Source of the DNA: Antedon mediterranea
Taxonomy: Eukaryota; Echinodermata; Crinoidea; Comatulida; Antedonidae
NCBI RefSeq assembly: GCF_964355755.1
Contig: NC_092671.1
Coordinates: 8,753,001-8,817,000 of the forward strand
Direction of reading: 5' to 3'
DNA: 64,000 bases
Shown piece after piece: positions 1 through 14,000 of this stretch; positions within the stretch are counted from its first letter, which is position 1; the number at the start of each line of letters is the position of its first letter. The position numbers and the translations under genes are program-made. The notes beneath the pieces were generated by a model that was given only the letters and a program-made list of their open reading frames with translations, searched no databases and was not told the origin of the DNA.

Positions 1-44
1 TTTTATTGCTATATGACTAATAAAGTGGCCATGCAATTCGCTTT

Positions 45-71
45 CTACGAGCGCTTCGTCGATTTAAAGAC
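45..71 (-). CDS. Possible alternative terminal coding exon
   Basis: An acceptor (ATAAATTTAG) at 72 is followed by VFKSTKRS and a stop in the phase left by exon 38, and AATAAA lies at about 3-8. If used, the protein would end without a membrane anchor. The stop so soon after the acceptor may also be chance; the main 3' exons of the family (anchor plus KASH tail) are expected to the left of the window. Confidence 0.22.
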   Translation of the reverse strand, partial: VFKSTKRS

Positions 72-1054
72 CTAAATTTATTTTGTGTATTGAAACAGAA
101 AATTACCGCAAGCTTAATACATGTAATGTTTCTCTGGATTGGAGAAAATTCACATTTTATAGAAATAGAAATATTTTATTACAAATATAAATGGTATAGT
201 ATCTTTTAATATATTACTATGAAATAATGGTTTTAAATGACAACCATTGTAATATTGTTATTATATGGTCTTCTGAAGTATGATACACAATTGTAATACT
301 CATTGTGGGAATTTTCAATCGGTATACTAATTTATTCAATTATTAATAACATACATATATTCACTAGTTTGGTAATTTCATGTTTTTTCCAGATATCAAT
401 TTAAAATTTAATGAATAAAACAAGTGCTAATGTTAAATGCTACGCTGTCCATTTACCTCCTTGTATGATAAATTTCAACAAAGACAGCGTTGAAAGCATT
501 CAAAGGAAAAATATTAAATAGATTGAATGCAAATCGGGTCAACTTTTTTTATTTAGTAAAAATAATAATTTATATAGAATGCTTAACAAAATAGTGTATA
601 TAGTTGGAATTTGTGTTGGTTTTATTTGAATTTAATCATATAATAATTTAAATCATTATACAAAATAAAAAGTGATAACACGAAATACTGACTTTTTATT
701 ATATTGATAAAATCAAGTCTGGTGAGAAAAAATTGTTGGCAAAATCAAGATGCAAAGAAAAAAAAAGAATTAAAAAAAGATAATTTCAAGCAAAAAATAT
801 TTCGGGAAAAGGCAATATTAATATAATATGTTTGAATCATGTCAAGTTAGGAATAAGTAATGAGTATATTAATTATGAAAACACAAGCATAAAAAAACAT
901 CATCATTAGAAAATATTTGTGGTGTTATCGCAAGAATTCAAAACAATTATTAAGCAAAAAGCTAATATCACTAGCATATGTTTCATTTTAGTAGGAAGAG
1001 GTTAATTAATAAAAATAAGTGAAAAAGTATTTTGGATGTTATACTTAAGCTTAC

Positions 1055-4000
1055 CTGTCCACCCTGATTACTAATGTTATTGTACCCAATGAATGTTGCC
1101 ACACTAGCTCTTCTTCTTCCTCCCTATAAGCACAAAAAAGGGTAAATAGGCATAAACACTAATTTAATGGTGACAAATACAAGTCCTATCTTCATCTAAT
1201 CATATTTATATCAATTAAATCAGATTTGAGCCAATGTTCTTCATGTTGTATGATACTTTAAAATTTTTTTTTCTATAGTCAACTTTCCCAATACCATATT
1301 CTCTGAAGACCAGAAACTCTCCCAAAACAAAAACTTTTCTCCGAGTCCAAAAGGTCTTAAATTCCTCTTCACCATTAAAAACACATTCTGAATACCAGAA
1401 TATCTGGAAAACCAGACATACTTGGCCAGAACATATCGGTATTGGGAGAGTCAGTTGTCCACCAAACATTTTTAAGCGTGGTTCCCACTAGCGACGCAAC
1501 ACAAGGACGTAACGCAAGTGAATTGACCAATCACAAGCGATGGCTTATTCGCTTGTGATTGCTAACTGTCTATAACTTCGCTTGTCATTGGTTAAAATGC
1601 TTGCGTTGCGTTTACGTCCTTGCGTTACGTTCTAGTGGGAACCAAGCTTAACTTATAGTTTGTTTGATATATATACAGTAATATCAATATACTGTATATC
1701 ATACAAAATGACACAATTAGGTCTGCCTTAATAGTTACCCTAACTATTAATATGAAAATGCATTTAAAAAGGTGTTTACATGCACATTTTAGAAAGCTAT
1801 TAATAGAAAGTGTGAAAATTGAGAACTTTTCCCTAGTACCATGAAGCCATGAAGTTCATATTGTGAAGTTAGTAGGATGAAAGCAAAAACAAAAGAAGTA
1901 GACAATTAAAATAAGGTTCTAGAAATAAATGACAGTATTTTAATCAAAATTATAAACTGAGTATAGATTTAATTATAGATAATTTGTGGCAATACAGGTA
2001 AATAGAGGGTGGTATTTTAATAATGTAAAAAATACAGGTAAATAGAGGGTGGTATTTCAATAAAGTAAAAAATACAGGTAAATAGAGGGTGGTATTTCAA
2101 TAAAGTAAAAAATACAGGTAAATAGTATTTTAGTGTTAACAAGAAAAATCATCAATTAGCTCTCTGCAATTGTGGTGTATTATTTTGACAGATATGTTCC
2201 AGTTTATAAAACCATAATTTGTCCAGGTACAACGCAATAGTGTAGGCCTATATACTCGCAAGAAATTGTTTTATGTTTTTAATTATCAGGAATGTTTGTT
2301 GTGAGCTGAAATCATAGTGGAAGTGTCTGGTGATTGAATTATTTAATAGAAACATGAATACATAAACAGACAAGTTGTTTTTTTTGTGCCAATTTCCTTC
2401 CATAGAGAGAATCAAAGAGAAAGGTTAGGTTCAGAACAAGGTGTATAGGGAACTTGAAGGAGAATTTTGCAACATAAATAAATTCTTAAAATTGGTTACA
2501 AAGGGCAGTATTAATAATTAATATATAAAGAAATGTAAATAAAGAATCCCAAATACCAAAAAAAGGCCACCTATCATGCAAGTTAAATTATGCTTAACAT
2601 ACAAATTCATAGTGCAGTATACATGTTTACATATATATTTATTATTTATGTATTTATCATTTTGTCCATATTTATGTGAATGATTTTATGGATGCAGAAT
2701 TACATTTAAATTAAAAATTCATCTCACTTTTCATTTTTAAATAATATGTACAACCAACAAACTTAATTAAAGATTGATTTCAATGTACACAGTTACCAAA
2801 CAATTTATTTGTTTCAATTATATTTGGTGAAATATGTAAGATACCAATTTTGAATTAAATCACTTGATTTATATTTTTCAGTTAATATTTAATATTTTAT
2901 AAAGATTTTGAATTTGTTTTAAAAATGTTGGTTTTGATATAACATATCATGGCACTAAAATCCATTAAAAACGTGACTGAAGATATTATATTTTTAATTA
3001 AGCATGCAATTAGAAAAACTGTTACTATACCATGCTATACTATTAACTATATCATGCTATTAGCTATATATACCCATGCTTTTAATGCTATAGTATGTAT
3101 GCACTAATGCTATAACACTACCTCATCACAATGAATCATTTCTTTGTCACTTTCGCTACGACAGCGATTAAGTCGAACTTTAGATCGTATCTGAAGAGTG
3201 GAAGATCATGCTCAAACAGAAATACAATGATATACCAGGGTATGGATACTACGACAGTACTACTTTCTACGGTGATATCTACAAGGGTGTAACAACAAGA
3301 AGTGCAGGATAGACTGCAAACGGTTTGAGTAGGTGTAGAGTGGTATGGGCAAGCAATATAAAGGGTGGAAATGGTTAAGACAGGCTTGTAAAAAGACGAA
3401 AAATAACTGTTATGCACGGGGAAGGGAACATTGCCTTTCTTTGGTCATTATCACAGTATTTAATACTGACACAGGTAAATGTTCACACAAATAGATTAGA
3501 AATGAAGGCACACAATAATTATCATTTTAATAATGTAACATACGCTTTAATATTAAAAATGAAATCTACAAAAATGTATGTAAAAGTAAATGGTGAGTAA
3601 TCATAAAGATTAATTACCTTTGGAGTTCCTGCCATTGTCAGTGAACGTCGGGTTACTAATCGAGAATCTGTGACAAACTTTTAAAAAAATAATAAAACAA
3701 GTTTTAAAATGTGGTAACATAATACATCTCACTGCATGCGTTGATTGCAAAATGTTGAATTTTATTAGGAATGTAAAACTTTTTAGGCGCAAAGTAAAGT
3801 TGCATAATTTCTCTAATTTCAACATTCTAAATATAAAATATATATATATCTCAATTTATTAAAACATTACATGTACAGAACAAATAATTCTAAACTGCCC
3901 AGTGATATACTGAAATATCTAATGACAGAGGGCAGTATACATTTATAGTCTGAAAAGTATGTACTGTATTATGTAGACTTAAATACTTTTCATATCAAGA

Positions 4001-5027
4001 CTAGGCAACTATTAATTCTAATAAATAATCTGTTTATGCTCATCCATTTCTGAGTGTAAACACAAACCTGGTTCAGTAATGAACTAAACCATAATGTTTA
4101 AAAAATAATCTATATAATGCCAGAGACTACAAAGCATAAGAGCATAACAAATATCTGCACATGCCTACAAACATATTAATATTGTGATAGCTCTCAGGAC
4201 TAACACCACACAAATCTTTAAAGCTATTACAACATGCTGGTTTACCTTGTAAACATGATCAGACGTTTGTTTATAAACAATATTACTCACCAGTAAAAAA
4301 TAGCAACAACGTATCCATGAAAGTGTATATAAAAATAAAAGAAAGTTTGTAGTAAATGTTATATCACTATAGAAAGTCAGACAAATATCCACCACCAGCC
4401 ATAGTTGCCTTAATAGTAGGACAAAACAGGCAATAAAGGACAATTTGAACTTGGCTAAAACCTATACTATATACATTTTGCATGCATGAAGTCACTTTAC
4501 AGTTTTAATTATATCAGTGAAGAGTGCTCACTCTTCTCTGGTTATACATTTATAGTAGTGTACCATTACTAGTGATGTGTGCAGAAGGGTGCATACACTA
4601 GAAACATGTCTTTGTAGTACAGTACAAGCTGTTGACCACTATGGTGTTTTTTACTCGGGGTACCCGAGTCTAAGACTTACTCGTCTTCTCTTCGTCCATC
4701 TGGACACTATTGAGTAAAAAGTGCGATTTTTAAAGTACTACTCCTCCCTTATTAGTTGTAGTATTGAGCTGTACCCAGAGTATTGCACATTCGTGCTTGT
4801 CTTTCTAAACTATACTAGAAAATTGACTACTTTCCTCTTGTACTCAAAGTAAAACCTAAACAAAACCAGATTTTCATCCATAAAGTTTTTTGGAGCACAT
4901 GTTTATAACTGCATTCTAGATACATGCAGGAAAGACCATAACCCACTGCCACATAACTTACAAGTCATCATGAATAAAACAAAACAGTAACAAACAGTAG
5001 CATATTACAAACCTTGTCTATCCTCAG
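1055..5027 (-). CDS. IRAG2: KASH5-IRAG-like gene, exons 35-38: basic region after MRVI1 domain
   Basis: Exon 35 is a 15-bp microexon (5013-5027), followed by 3618-3667, 3122-3190 and 1055-1123. They encode a basic Ser-Thr segment: LVTRRSLTMAGTPK, SKVRLNRCRSESDKE, and GRRRASVATFIGYNN. IRAG2/LRMP has a comparable basic stretch (RRVTIASLP-like) between its MRVI1 domain and its membrane anchor. RRRASV and TRRSL are typical basophilic-kinase (PKA/PKG) sites; IRAG1 is a PKG substrate, so this is suggestive. All four exons keep phase with each other and with exon 34. Confidence 0.72.
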
Positions 5028-8000
5028 CTTTGAAAAATAAAATTAATACAATATGCAGGTTAGAAAATGGTTTTAAATAATACAAAATGTTTGCCTCCAA
5101 AGCCATACTGAAATCAGATGGACAGCCAATAAAAGATTAAACAAATGATTATTGAGTTTTTGGGGGACCCTATGTTACAAATACTTTTCCACATGTAATT
5201 CTTTATTACTAAACTTGCATTAGAAATACAAATAAATGTTCATTACCATCATTGGCCATGCCTAATGGACTGTTACCCCTAAATAGTAACTTATTCTCTT
5301 CTAAAAGTTTTCTGAAATACAAACAAAAAGGGAACATGAAACTCTAGTTGCTTAAAAAAGGATTTTACATAGTATGTATTTATTTATTTGTACAAAATTT
5401 CCAAGCGGAAACCATGGGTTAATGACTCAACACAGAAGTGGGAACCTCTTCAGTGATATGGTGTACAGGACTGGTATGTAAGAGGAATAGGTTTCCTTTC
5501 TTGTATCCTTAGGCAAGATACTTTAATCTTATTATCTCATTCTTTGGATGGGACATAAAGCTGTTGGTCATGTGTATATATTGCACATATGTTTGATAAA
5601 TATATTGGTACACTATTAAAAAATAGGAAGGGATGCTGTTCTGTACACGGTTATGTACTGAAGATATCACCCAGTATAAGGAAGAAATTAAATCAACACT
5701 GACCTTGCATCCTCTAGTTCGGAATGTTGTTTTTCATACATCTTTTTAAGGTTTTCTACATGTGTTATCATAACATCAGATGCAACACTCAATCTATTTT
5801 CCTATATCAAATAAAAATTACATTACATATTACAAACATTTACATTCAATGGTTTTAATATTGTAGGCAAGATCTGAGAGTTTGTCTTAAGTTCTGTCTA
5901 CATTATCAAACTCTATGTGACAAAAAAATGTGATTTGCCCATAAATGGACATGATGATGTCATATCACTACAGTATTTGGACATCTCACTACCATATTTG
6001 TACATATAACCACTATATTTGGCCACATCACACTTTTTTGTCAAACTAGTTTGATAGTGTGGACAGAGCTGTATGCAGCTTTTCATTAAAGACATGTGTC
6101 GAACGAAGCTTATGATTATTGTGGAGACAACATGGTATTTTTAGCTCAGACACACAGTTTTGCAAAAGAGGTGTGTAACAATATACTACATCTACAAAGG
6201 AGTAAAAAGTGAATGTCTTTTAACATTACCTGATGTGTTGCTCCTAAAGATTCAGCTTTACAGCTAAGTCTATGCAATGATGAAGTTAAAAATTCAAGAT
6301 GATTTCTAATTTTATTCAAACAATCTTTAGCTTCAAGGTCTTTGCAAAGTGGATCAAGTGTCTGAAAAGAAGTCAAATAGTAGTGCTTATGTTTATCTGT
6401 ATAAGTTTTAAAATATCAAGAAAAATGGGGTACTACAGACAACAGTATATTCCCAGAAACATTTTAAGCTCTGTCTACACTATCAAACTTTATTTGACAA
6501 AAAATGTTCCCATATATGGTGATGATGATGTCATATCACTACCATATATGGGAATATCACTACCATATATGGGAATATCACTACCATATTTGGCCACATC
6601 ACACATTTGTTGTCAAAGGTAGATAGTGTAGACAGAGCTTTATACACATAAAATATAAAGTTGTTACTTTTCATTTTAAACTTGAAGCACGTTACTTCCA
6701 CATGGACTGGTGCTTAATCATATTCAATAAAAAAATGGTAAAGTAGCTGTGTAGCTGCCTGGAAACCATTAAGATGTAAACACTTTTCTTGAATTTTAAG
6801 TGTTTTCTTTGGTACCATGCAAATGTTGTTTGCTTGTTCTTATCTGTGTTTGATGTTCATGCATAGCATTAAAATAAATCAAATCAAATCAAAATATTAG
6901 TATAGGCATGTAACTATTAAAATAAGGCTTTACTAACTTGTGTTATTTTGTGAAGCTGTTGTAGTTCTTCATCAACATTGGCTTCTGCTAAATTCCGCTG
7001 CCTGTCCTGAAGATATACTCGTTTCTCCAAAGTGAACTTGTCAGTCTTCAGTGCAATTGATAGATTTAAAAACTTATCTTCTACCTCCTTCTCAGTAAGT
7101 ACAGGTCTATAAAAGAGAGTCGATAAGTTGGTTAAAATATCATACTAAACATTGAACTATAGTGATAAAATCACCAGGCCAAATCAATGATGTTCTAGTA
7201 AATAATGTGGTGTTACTTAGTATTGTATCTTCATTCATTCAATGGAGACTTACAAAAAGTAGAGTTTGTACACCAAGCCATATTCAGCTGAAGGTCAAAT
7301 TCCTCTCAAATAAAAAAATCTATTTTATTTTTGGAAGTTGGGACCTCTAGTATACTCATACTTACTCGTCCTTTGATTTTGCCAATCCAAGACTTCTAAG
7401 CACAGAGTCCGGTAGAAGCGCACTCAATCTCTTCACAGATTTTGACTCCCCCATTTCTGTATCTTCAGTTACAGCTTCCTCAAAATTTACTTTACGTTCA
7501 ACTTCTTGAGCAGCAACGACAGGAGCTTTTGTATGTTCAACTTCATGAGGGGCTATCAAAGAAGAACCAGTGTGTTCAACTTCTTGACTGGCCATCATAA
7601 AGATATCAGACTCACAGGGACTGTCAATCTCCCGCGCACTCTCTGTTTCCGAAGCTTCTGCCAATTCTGGCATTTTGAATACTGGTGTGCTTCTCTTTAT
7701 TTTATTTACCTGGAATTGGATATTATGATAGCAGATATGTTAAATGGATCTTATTTTATATCACAGTAGAAACTGTAGAATATGTGTATATGTTTGAAAA
7801 TACGTACACACTTAATTTACTGTTAAGATTCCAGACGTGATAATGATCTTGATACAAGTTTACAGTATATTACATGTTCACATAAGATATGCATGCATAG
7901 AAGAAAACAAAAAGATAAAGAGAGCTTGCCGTTTCGTTTGATAAACACAACTCATATTCACTGGCATATACTTATATATTTATGTCATATCTATAACATT

Positions 8001-11000
8001 CTTACTTTTCTTAGTTTTGATAATGGAGTTGATGCTTTGGTTTGATCTGAATCAATGGGACCAATTCCTTTAAGTATATCTGCTTTAATATCTATACCAT
8101 TATCAGCTTCTTGTACCTCCATCTGTTGTTCATCAATTGATTGCTAAAAAAGACAATATTTAGGTCGTAATAATTTCTATAAAATGGTAACTTTTCTTGG
8201 TTTGTAAAGTCAAGATAATAGTTTTATATGAGAGTTAAAATAGGCAACGAAGAAGTTGCTTCTTTTTTTTTGGTACTTTTGATCAAGGGATTTGAATATT
8301 GGTGTAATATTCATTCATTCATTCAATCTTTTATTTCAGAAACTCTGGTCCATAGAAAGTAAATTACATATAAATGAAATAAATAAAAAAAACAAAATAT
8401 CATAAGCATCACAACACAAGGAGAATGTTGAGAATTCCATGGACAGATAGAGTTAGTAATGAAGATGTGTTGATAAAAGAGCTGGAATGTGCAGGAAACT
8501 TCTGAAGGATATTAGGATTAGACAGATGAAATTCATGGGACTGTGTTGAGGAAGGGAGATCTGGAGAACTTGGCAATAACTGGAAAGATAGAAGGAAGAA
8601 GGAGCAGGGAAAGAAAAAGAGTCACTTGGTTGGCCAGCATAGCTGAATGGATTCGGAATAGAGGTGAGAATACCAAAGAAGTGGAGTTGCTGAACATGGC
8701 AACAGACAGAGAATTGTGGCACAACATGATCGCAAAAGTCTCATGATACGGCACTTTGAGAGAGAGAGAGAGCGATCACAACACTGATTCATACAAAACA
8801 GGCTTAAAGTTTGTCGGCTATTTCTTAAAACAATGTAAACAAACCATAGTTTGATCTTCTTCCAGAGTCATTTGGTTGTTGTCACCATAAGATGTGTCAC
8901 CATAAGATGTGTCACCACTAGGTGTGTCGCCACTAGGTGTCTCACCACTAGGTGTGTCGCCATCAGGTTTGCCACCAGCGAGTACTGGATTCTGTGGTTC
9001 CATTGATGCCTGTGGTGTGCTACTTCTTAATGTACGAGTAGGTACTTGGAGCAAAACTGTCATTTTAAACAAGAAATTAAACAATCAGGAATTCTTGAAC
9101 AATTGAAAGCATTTATACAGTAGAACTCCTATTAAGGGGACACCTTCAGGACCACAACAAAGTTCCCCTTTGGATGTCTACTGTATTCAACTCAATGGTG
9201 GTTAGGGTTAAATATCAACCATAAGAACAACCCTTATAGTGTAGAAGATTGGTAAAAAAACATGTTAACTACTAAGGTACAGCAATACTATGAATTTCAA
9301 TGGTGGCTAGGGTTAAATATCAACCATAAGAACAACCCTTATAGTGTAGAAGATTGGTAAACAAGCATGTTAACTACTAAGGTACAGCAATACTATGAAT
9401 TTCAATGGTGGTTAGGGTTAAATATCAACCATAAGAACAACCCTTATAGTGTAGAAGATTGGTAAACAAGCATGTTAACTACTAAGGTACAGCAATACTA
9501 TGAATTTCAATGGTGGTTAGGGTTAAATATCAACCATAAGAACAACCCTTATAGTGTAGAAGATTGGTAAACAAGCATGTTAACTACTAAGGTACAGCAA
9601 TACTATGAATTTCAATGGTGGTTAGGGTTAAATATCAACCATAAGAACAACCCTTATAGTGTAGAAGATTGGTAAACAAGCATGTTAACTACTAAGGTAC
9701 AGCAATACTATGAATTTCAATGGTGGTTAGGGTTAAATATCAACCATAAGAACAACCCTTATAGTGTAGAAGATTGGTAAACAAGCATGTTAACTACTAA
9801 GGTACAGCAATACTATGAATTTCAATGGTGGTTAGGGTTAAATATCAACCATAAGAACAACCCTTATAGTGTAGAAGATTGGTAAACAAGCATGTTAACT
9901 ACTAAGGTACAGCAATACTATGAATTTCAATGGCGGTATGGTTAAAGCATTTTTATCATGTTTTATTACAAAATATGTTTTTATTAGATATACAATTCCT
10001 ACCATTAGTTATCTGGTCACTTTCAGTGTTAGCATCACTGTTTAAATTTCGTGGAGATAGTGATCTTGACCGGTTATTATGCCCTAAATAATGAAATCAA
10101 ATTGAGCATAGTCTTTAAACATTAGAATTCTATTAATTCTACAAATTCATGACATTTTGGTCTTGGACTTGAATCAGTAATTTAAGTTATTGGAACAAGA
10201 TATTTTTCTTAGATCATTATAGAGAAGAAAAATAGTCATCACCAGATAGACTTTCTTTATCAGTGCTTCTATGAATGGATGATTAGTTGGGAGCAGGAAT
10301 GGTAGTAGATCAAACCCAGTATCATTCGATTTCATAATCATGAGGGAAATTACCTCATGACGAAAATTATTAACAGAATATAAGTTACCTGTTAATCCAC
10401 CACCTGCCCGCCTTCCTTTTCTATTCTTAAACCGCTCCGAGGCTTTCCTCGATTCTTCAATTAATTTAGAGTTCATTTCTTTATCGTTTTCACTTAATTC
10501 AACATTTTCCAGATTTCCATTTATAAGATCACTTACATTCACTAAAAAGATAAAAATGGTATAACACTTGTAGCCGTCATCACTGGTTTGAACTTGAGGG
10601 AAATCAAGTCGAAGCATAATTGCTTATAAGGCCTTTCAAGTTATCATGCCATTGTTCAAATGCTGTGATTTAATCCAAGCCCCATCGACTTGTCTACTTT
10701 AAAAAAAATTTAGAGTCCTCCCCAAAAACACATAATCCAAAATAGATAGAAGATAGATCGTAGTAAATAGTTCATTATACATTACATGTGATTCATAAGA
10801 TCACTGGAAAGATCAAATTCAATATTAATAACTTTTGTCAATTTTAGTTCAGAGAAACACAAAGATCACTCATGAAGACCATTCTATTTCCTGCGAAGGT
10901 TAGTTCAGAGCCGGCGGATCCACATCCAGGATGCTAAATTAGTGGGCCTAGGTTTTACAGATTTTTGTTTTCTCTTTTGCGGGTCTTGTCCTAGTTTTAT

Positions 11001-14000
11001 TTCATTTCAACATAAATGCATACATTATTTTTTTTTTTTACAGGTTTTAAACATTGTAAAATAAAGTACTGAACTGCCCTAATGATTTTATCTTGTGCAC
11101 TGATGTTGTATGATGACTGGTGACTGTCGTTTCTGAATTCATTATATATTATTTGCCAAGATCTGTTTTTTTCCCACACTCAGTACAGTAAATTATAACT
11201 ATGGGTGAACTATTCTAGGCTAGCTAAACCAGGTATTCATCGAACCAGATGTTTGTATAAGTATCAGATTCGATTTGAGCATTTTGGGCTGTATTTCAAT
11301 CATTTTCAGATTACTTGAATGAGGAAATATTACTCAACAGCATTAACCAGACAAATAAAAGTTGACCAAACAAAGTTGCACATATCAAACGTTACACTGG
11401 ATCTGCCACTCAAGCAATTGCCAATGGAACAACATATAAATTATTAGTTTTACCAACATTCACCAAAGAATTCCAATATATGGGATAGCAGGCTGACACT
11501 ATATTTTAAGCTCGTTTCACAAAATGTCCGTAATTATCTTTTAATTAGCAATTGCTAATAAACGGTATACCTGGTACAGTTCTCTTGTTTTTATCTGTTT
11601 GTATTCGTCGCTTTGGTCTAGGTGACAGTTTTCTAGAAGGTGTATTTACTGAACATCTAAAAAAAGTATTGAAACAAAATAACAGAAACTTCACACATAT
11701 GTTGTTTATTTGAATATTCAACATTTTATATGTTTTTGTATGTTACATCGAGGGCCCTAAATAATCCATTTCTACAAAGAAACTGAATGGGCCACTCTGA
11801 ATAAATATGGTCATAAACAAATATAAATAAACTGTTTTTTGGGAGTAGTTATGGTCCTATAATCAGAAAAGATTTGACCTAGAACCTTGGGAAAGTAGGC
11901 ACTCATCATAGCAACTTCACTTTACCAATATTATCGTTTTATAATTCTTCTGACATATCATTGAAGAAAAATAATTCTCAGATATTTGTGCCATTAGATC
12001 AAATGACGGTTTCGGAGACCAGCCTTGGGCATGTATGATGACCTAGTGGATTGTATGTTAATAATGAATTGAGTCATACATACCCATCATCATCTGTTTG
12101 GGATGATAGAACTTCAATTTGTTGAGCTGGTCTGGCATAAGAATTCGCCAATATATCAGCCATTTTTTGTGCTTCTGCTTGCCGATCCTGCGATGATTTC
12201 TATCAATTAAATATAAAACAGAATTCATATTATTTCTAGTCTTAATTGGTTATTCTAATTATCTTTAAGCCTGACATTTTCTGACCTTGTCTGGTATAAC
12301 AGAGTTTAAAATATTTGTGTGCTATTTCTGGTCAGATTTGTGTAGTTTAAATCTGAATACTTAATACTTCAAGCTGCTAATTTTTTAAGTATCAACTGAC
12401 TGGATAACATTTTTTATACATTTAAAAAAAAAAAAAATATAAATTTTCAAAATATAACTAAATAAAACTAATAGTTCATGTAAAAAGTTAATATTATGTC
12501 TACATAAATTTTATCTCAGGATTCTCAGAATATCAACTTAAATCATATTATTAACGAAGGAAAAGTACAAATATAGTGACACTGCATTAGAGAGGAAAAT
12601 ATATTGGTAGTAAAAATAGTGTAACAAAGGTAAATCACAGTTTAATGAAATTAACAAACTATTTATTGCCTTCTGTAAAGATAGTATTTCAAAAGTTTCT
12701 AGACAGAAATCATAATTATGACATCAAGAGCAAAATAAAATCAATACATACCGTATGCCAGAGTGTAATATTTGGTGGGAGAGGTGATGATCTAATATCA
12801 TTATTACAATTCTCATCAAGATTTTCTGCAATATTTGGTTGTTGCATTGCCTCTGGTTGGTCAATAAACCTAAGCATATTAATGAAAGTACTGTACATAA
12901 ATAGTAAATACAAATCTATCTTTTACAATAATTGAAGTAAACTTTTAGCATGTACAGAAGAGAGTGTAAAACATTCTCCTACAAATTAGGAGAGACAATC
13001 TATTGGCACATTTAGTTCTAATTCTTTATTTAAGGAGATAAACATCATTTCGTTTTAACCAGACCCCATCATTGGTTTTAAAAGGACCAACTTTCATTAT
13101 AGCTTGTAATAAAAAATAAGTAGAATTAAAGTTTCTCATAGACATCTGTATTTTGTAAAACATTACCTTGGAGGCTGATTCAAAGTTTCTTCAGGATGGA
13201 GAATATTTTGCGTGTGAGCTGGACTGAGCTCCCTTGATGATGTGCACAGTGAATAAGGTTCAGGAGATGGAATAGCTGTATAGAAAACACTATTAGTATC
13301 AGATGAATCTGAATCCTCTTCAGGCAGATGCTCAATCGCCTGTAATCGGCTAATAGCGTGTTGGCTACAATGACATGGGAGTTTCGTAGGTGTAGAGTGC
13401 GCTTCAGCAAAATATGTCTGTATGCAGAATTTCTCAGTTGGTGTGCGAAGAAGTTCTGTCTGGGTCGAGACGGAGGATCTTCTATCAAGGTAAGTGGATG
13501 AGAGGTCATATGTTGTATTGCGGTTATGGACTGTTTGTCCTGCTTGGTGGTACGGTCTGCTTGTTGACAACAAACGCTTGTCCAAGTCCAATGAAAGTGC
13601 AGCTATGAAAGAAGAATAATGAAAATCAAAATATCAATATTGTTTTGATGAAATTTAGTGTGGGAAAGATATATATGTATATACTGTAAGTTATCAGTAC
13701 CTTTTGTTCTCTGTTGTTTTTTGTTTTGTTTTAGAAAATTGAAAGTACAGTATACATTCAGTTTGGATTTTAAGGAATGTTTTAGCCTAGGCCTAGGTTG
13801 AGAACTACTTTAAGGGTACATTGCTTTTCTCTTTTTCTCATAATCAACAATAGAACGAAATTTAAGACAAGAATTGACTTGGTTTAGTGTTAGTAATATG
13901 CATTATTTTTACAAAATTGTGTATGTTTTTATTATTATTTTTAAAGTCTGACCCCGATCCATCCATAAATTAGAAAAAAACAAGTCTATCCTACAATACT

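Larger units (their letters stand above)
1124..3121 (-). other. Intron 37, about 2 kb
   Basis: AT-rich intron. It holds the TTCCCACTAG MITE (1474-1649) and the 40-bp tandem repeat (1991-2125). No further exon with matching phase and splice sites was seen. The stretch 124-1054 left of exon 38 likewise shows nothing I can support. Confidence 0.6.

Noticed and set aside
3136-3417. 93-residue minus-strand frame ending VVAKVTKK
   Set aside because: It overlaps exon 37 (3122-3190) in a different frame. The exon reading with a good acceptor and donor fits the gene; the long frame does not.
4165-4443. Hydrophobic minus-strand frame (LLFLYTLSWIRCCYFLL) that could be a membrane anchor exon
   Set aside because: A possible acceptor and a GTGAGT donor exist, but the frame does not keep phase with exons 34-37, which already join in phase without it. 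The hydrophobicity comes from A/T-rich codons.
6299-6622. 107-residue plus-strand frame with SLPYMGI repeats
   Set aside because: It spans antisense exon 32 and palindromic MITE copy b; the repeats are the MITE core.
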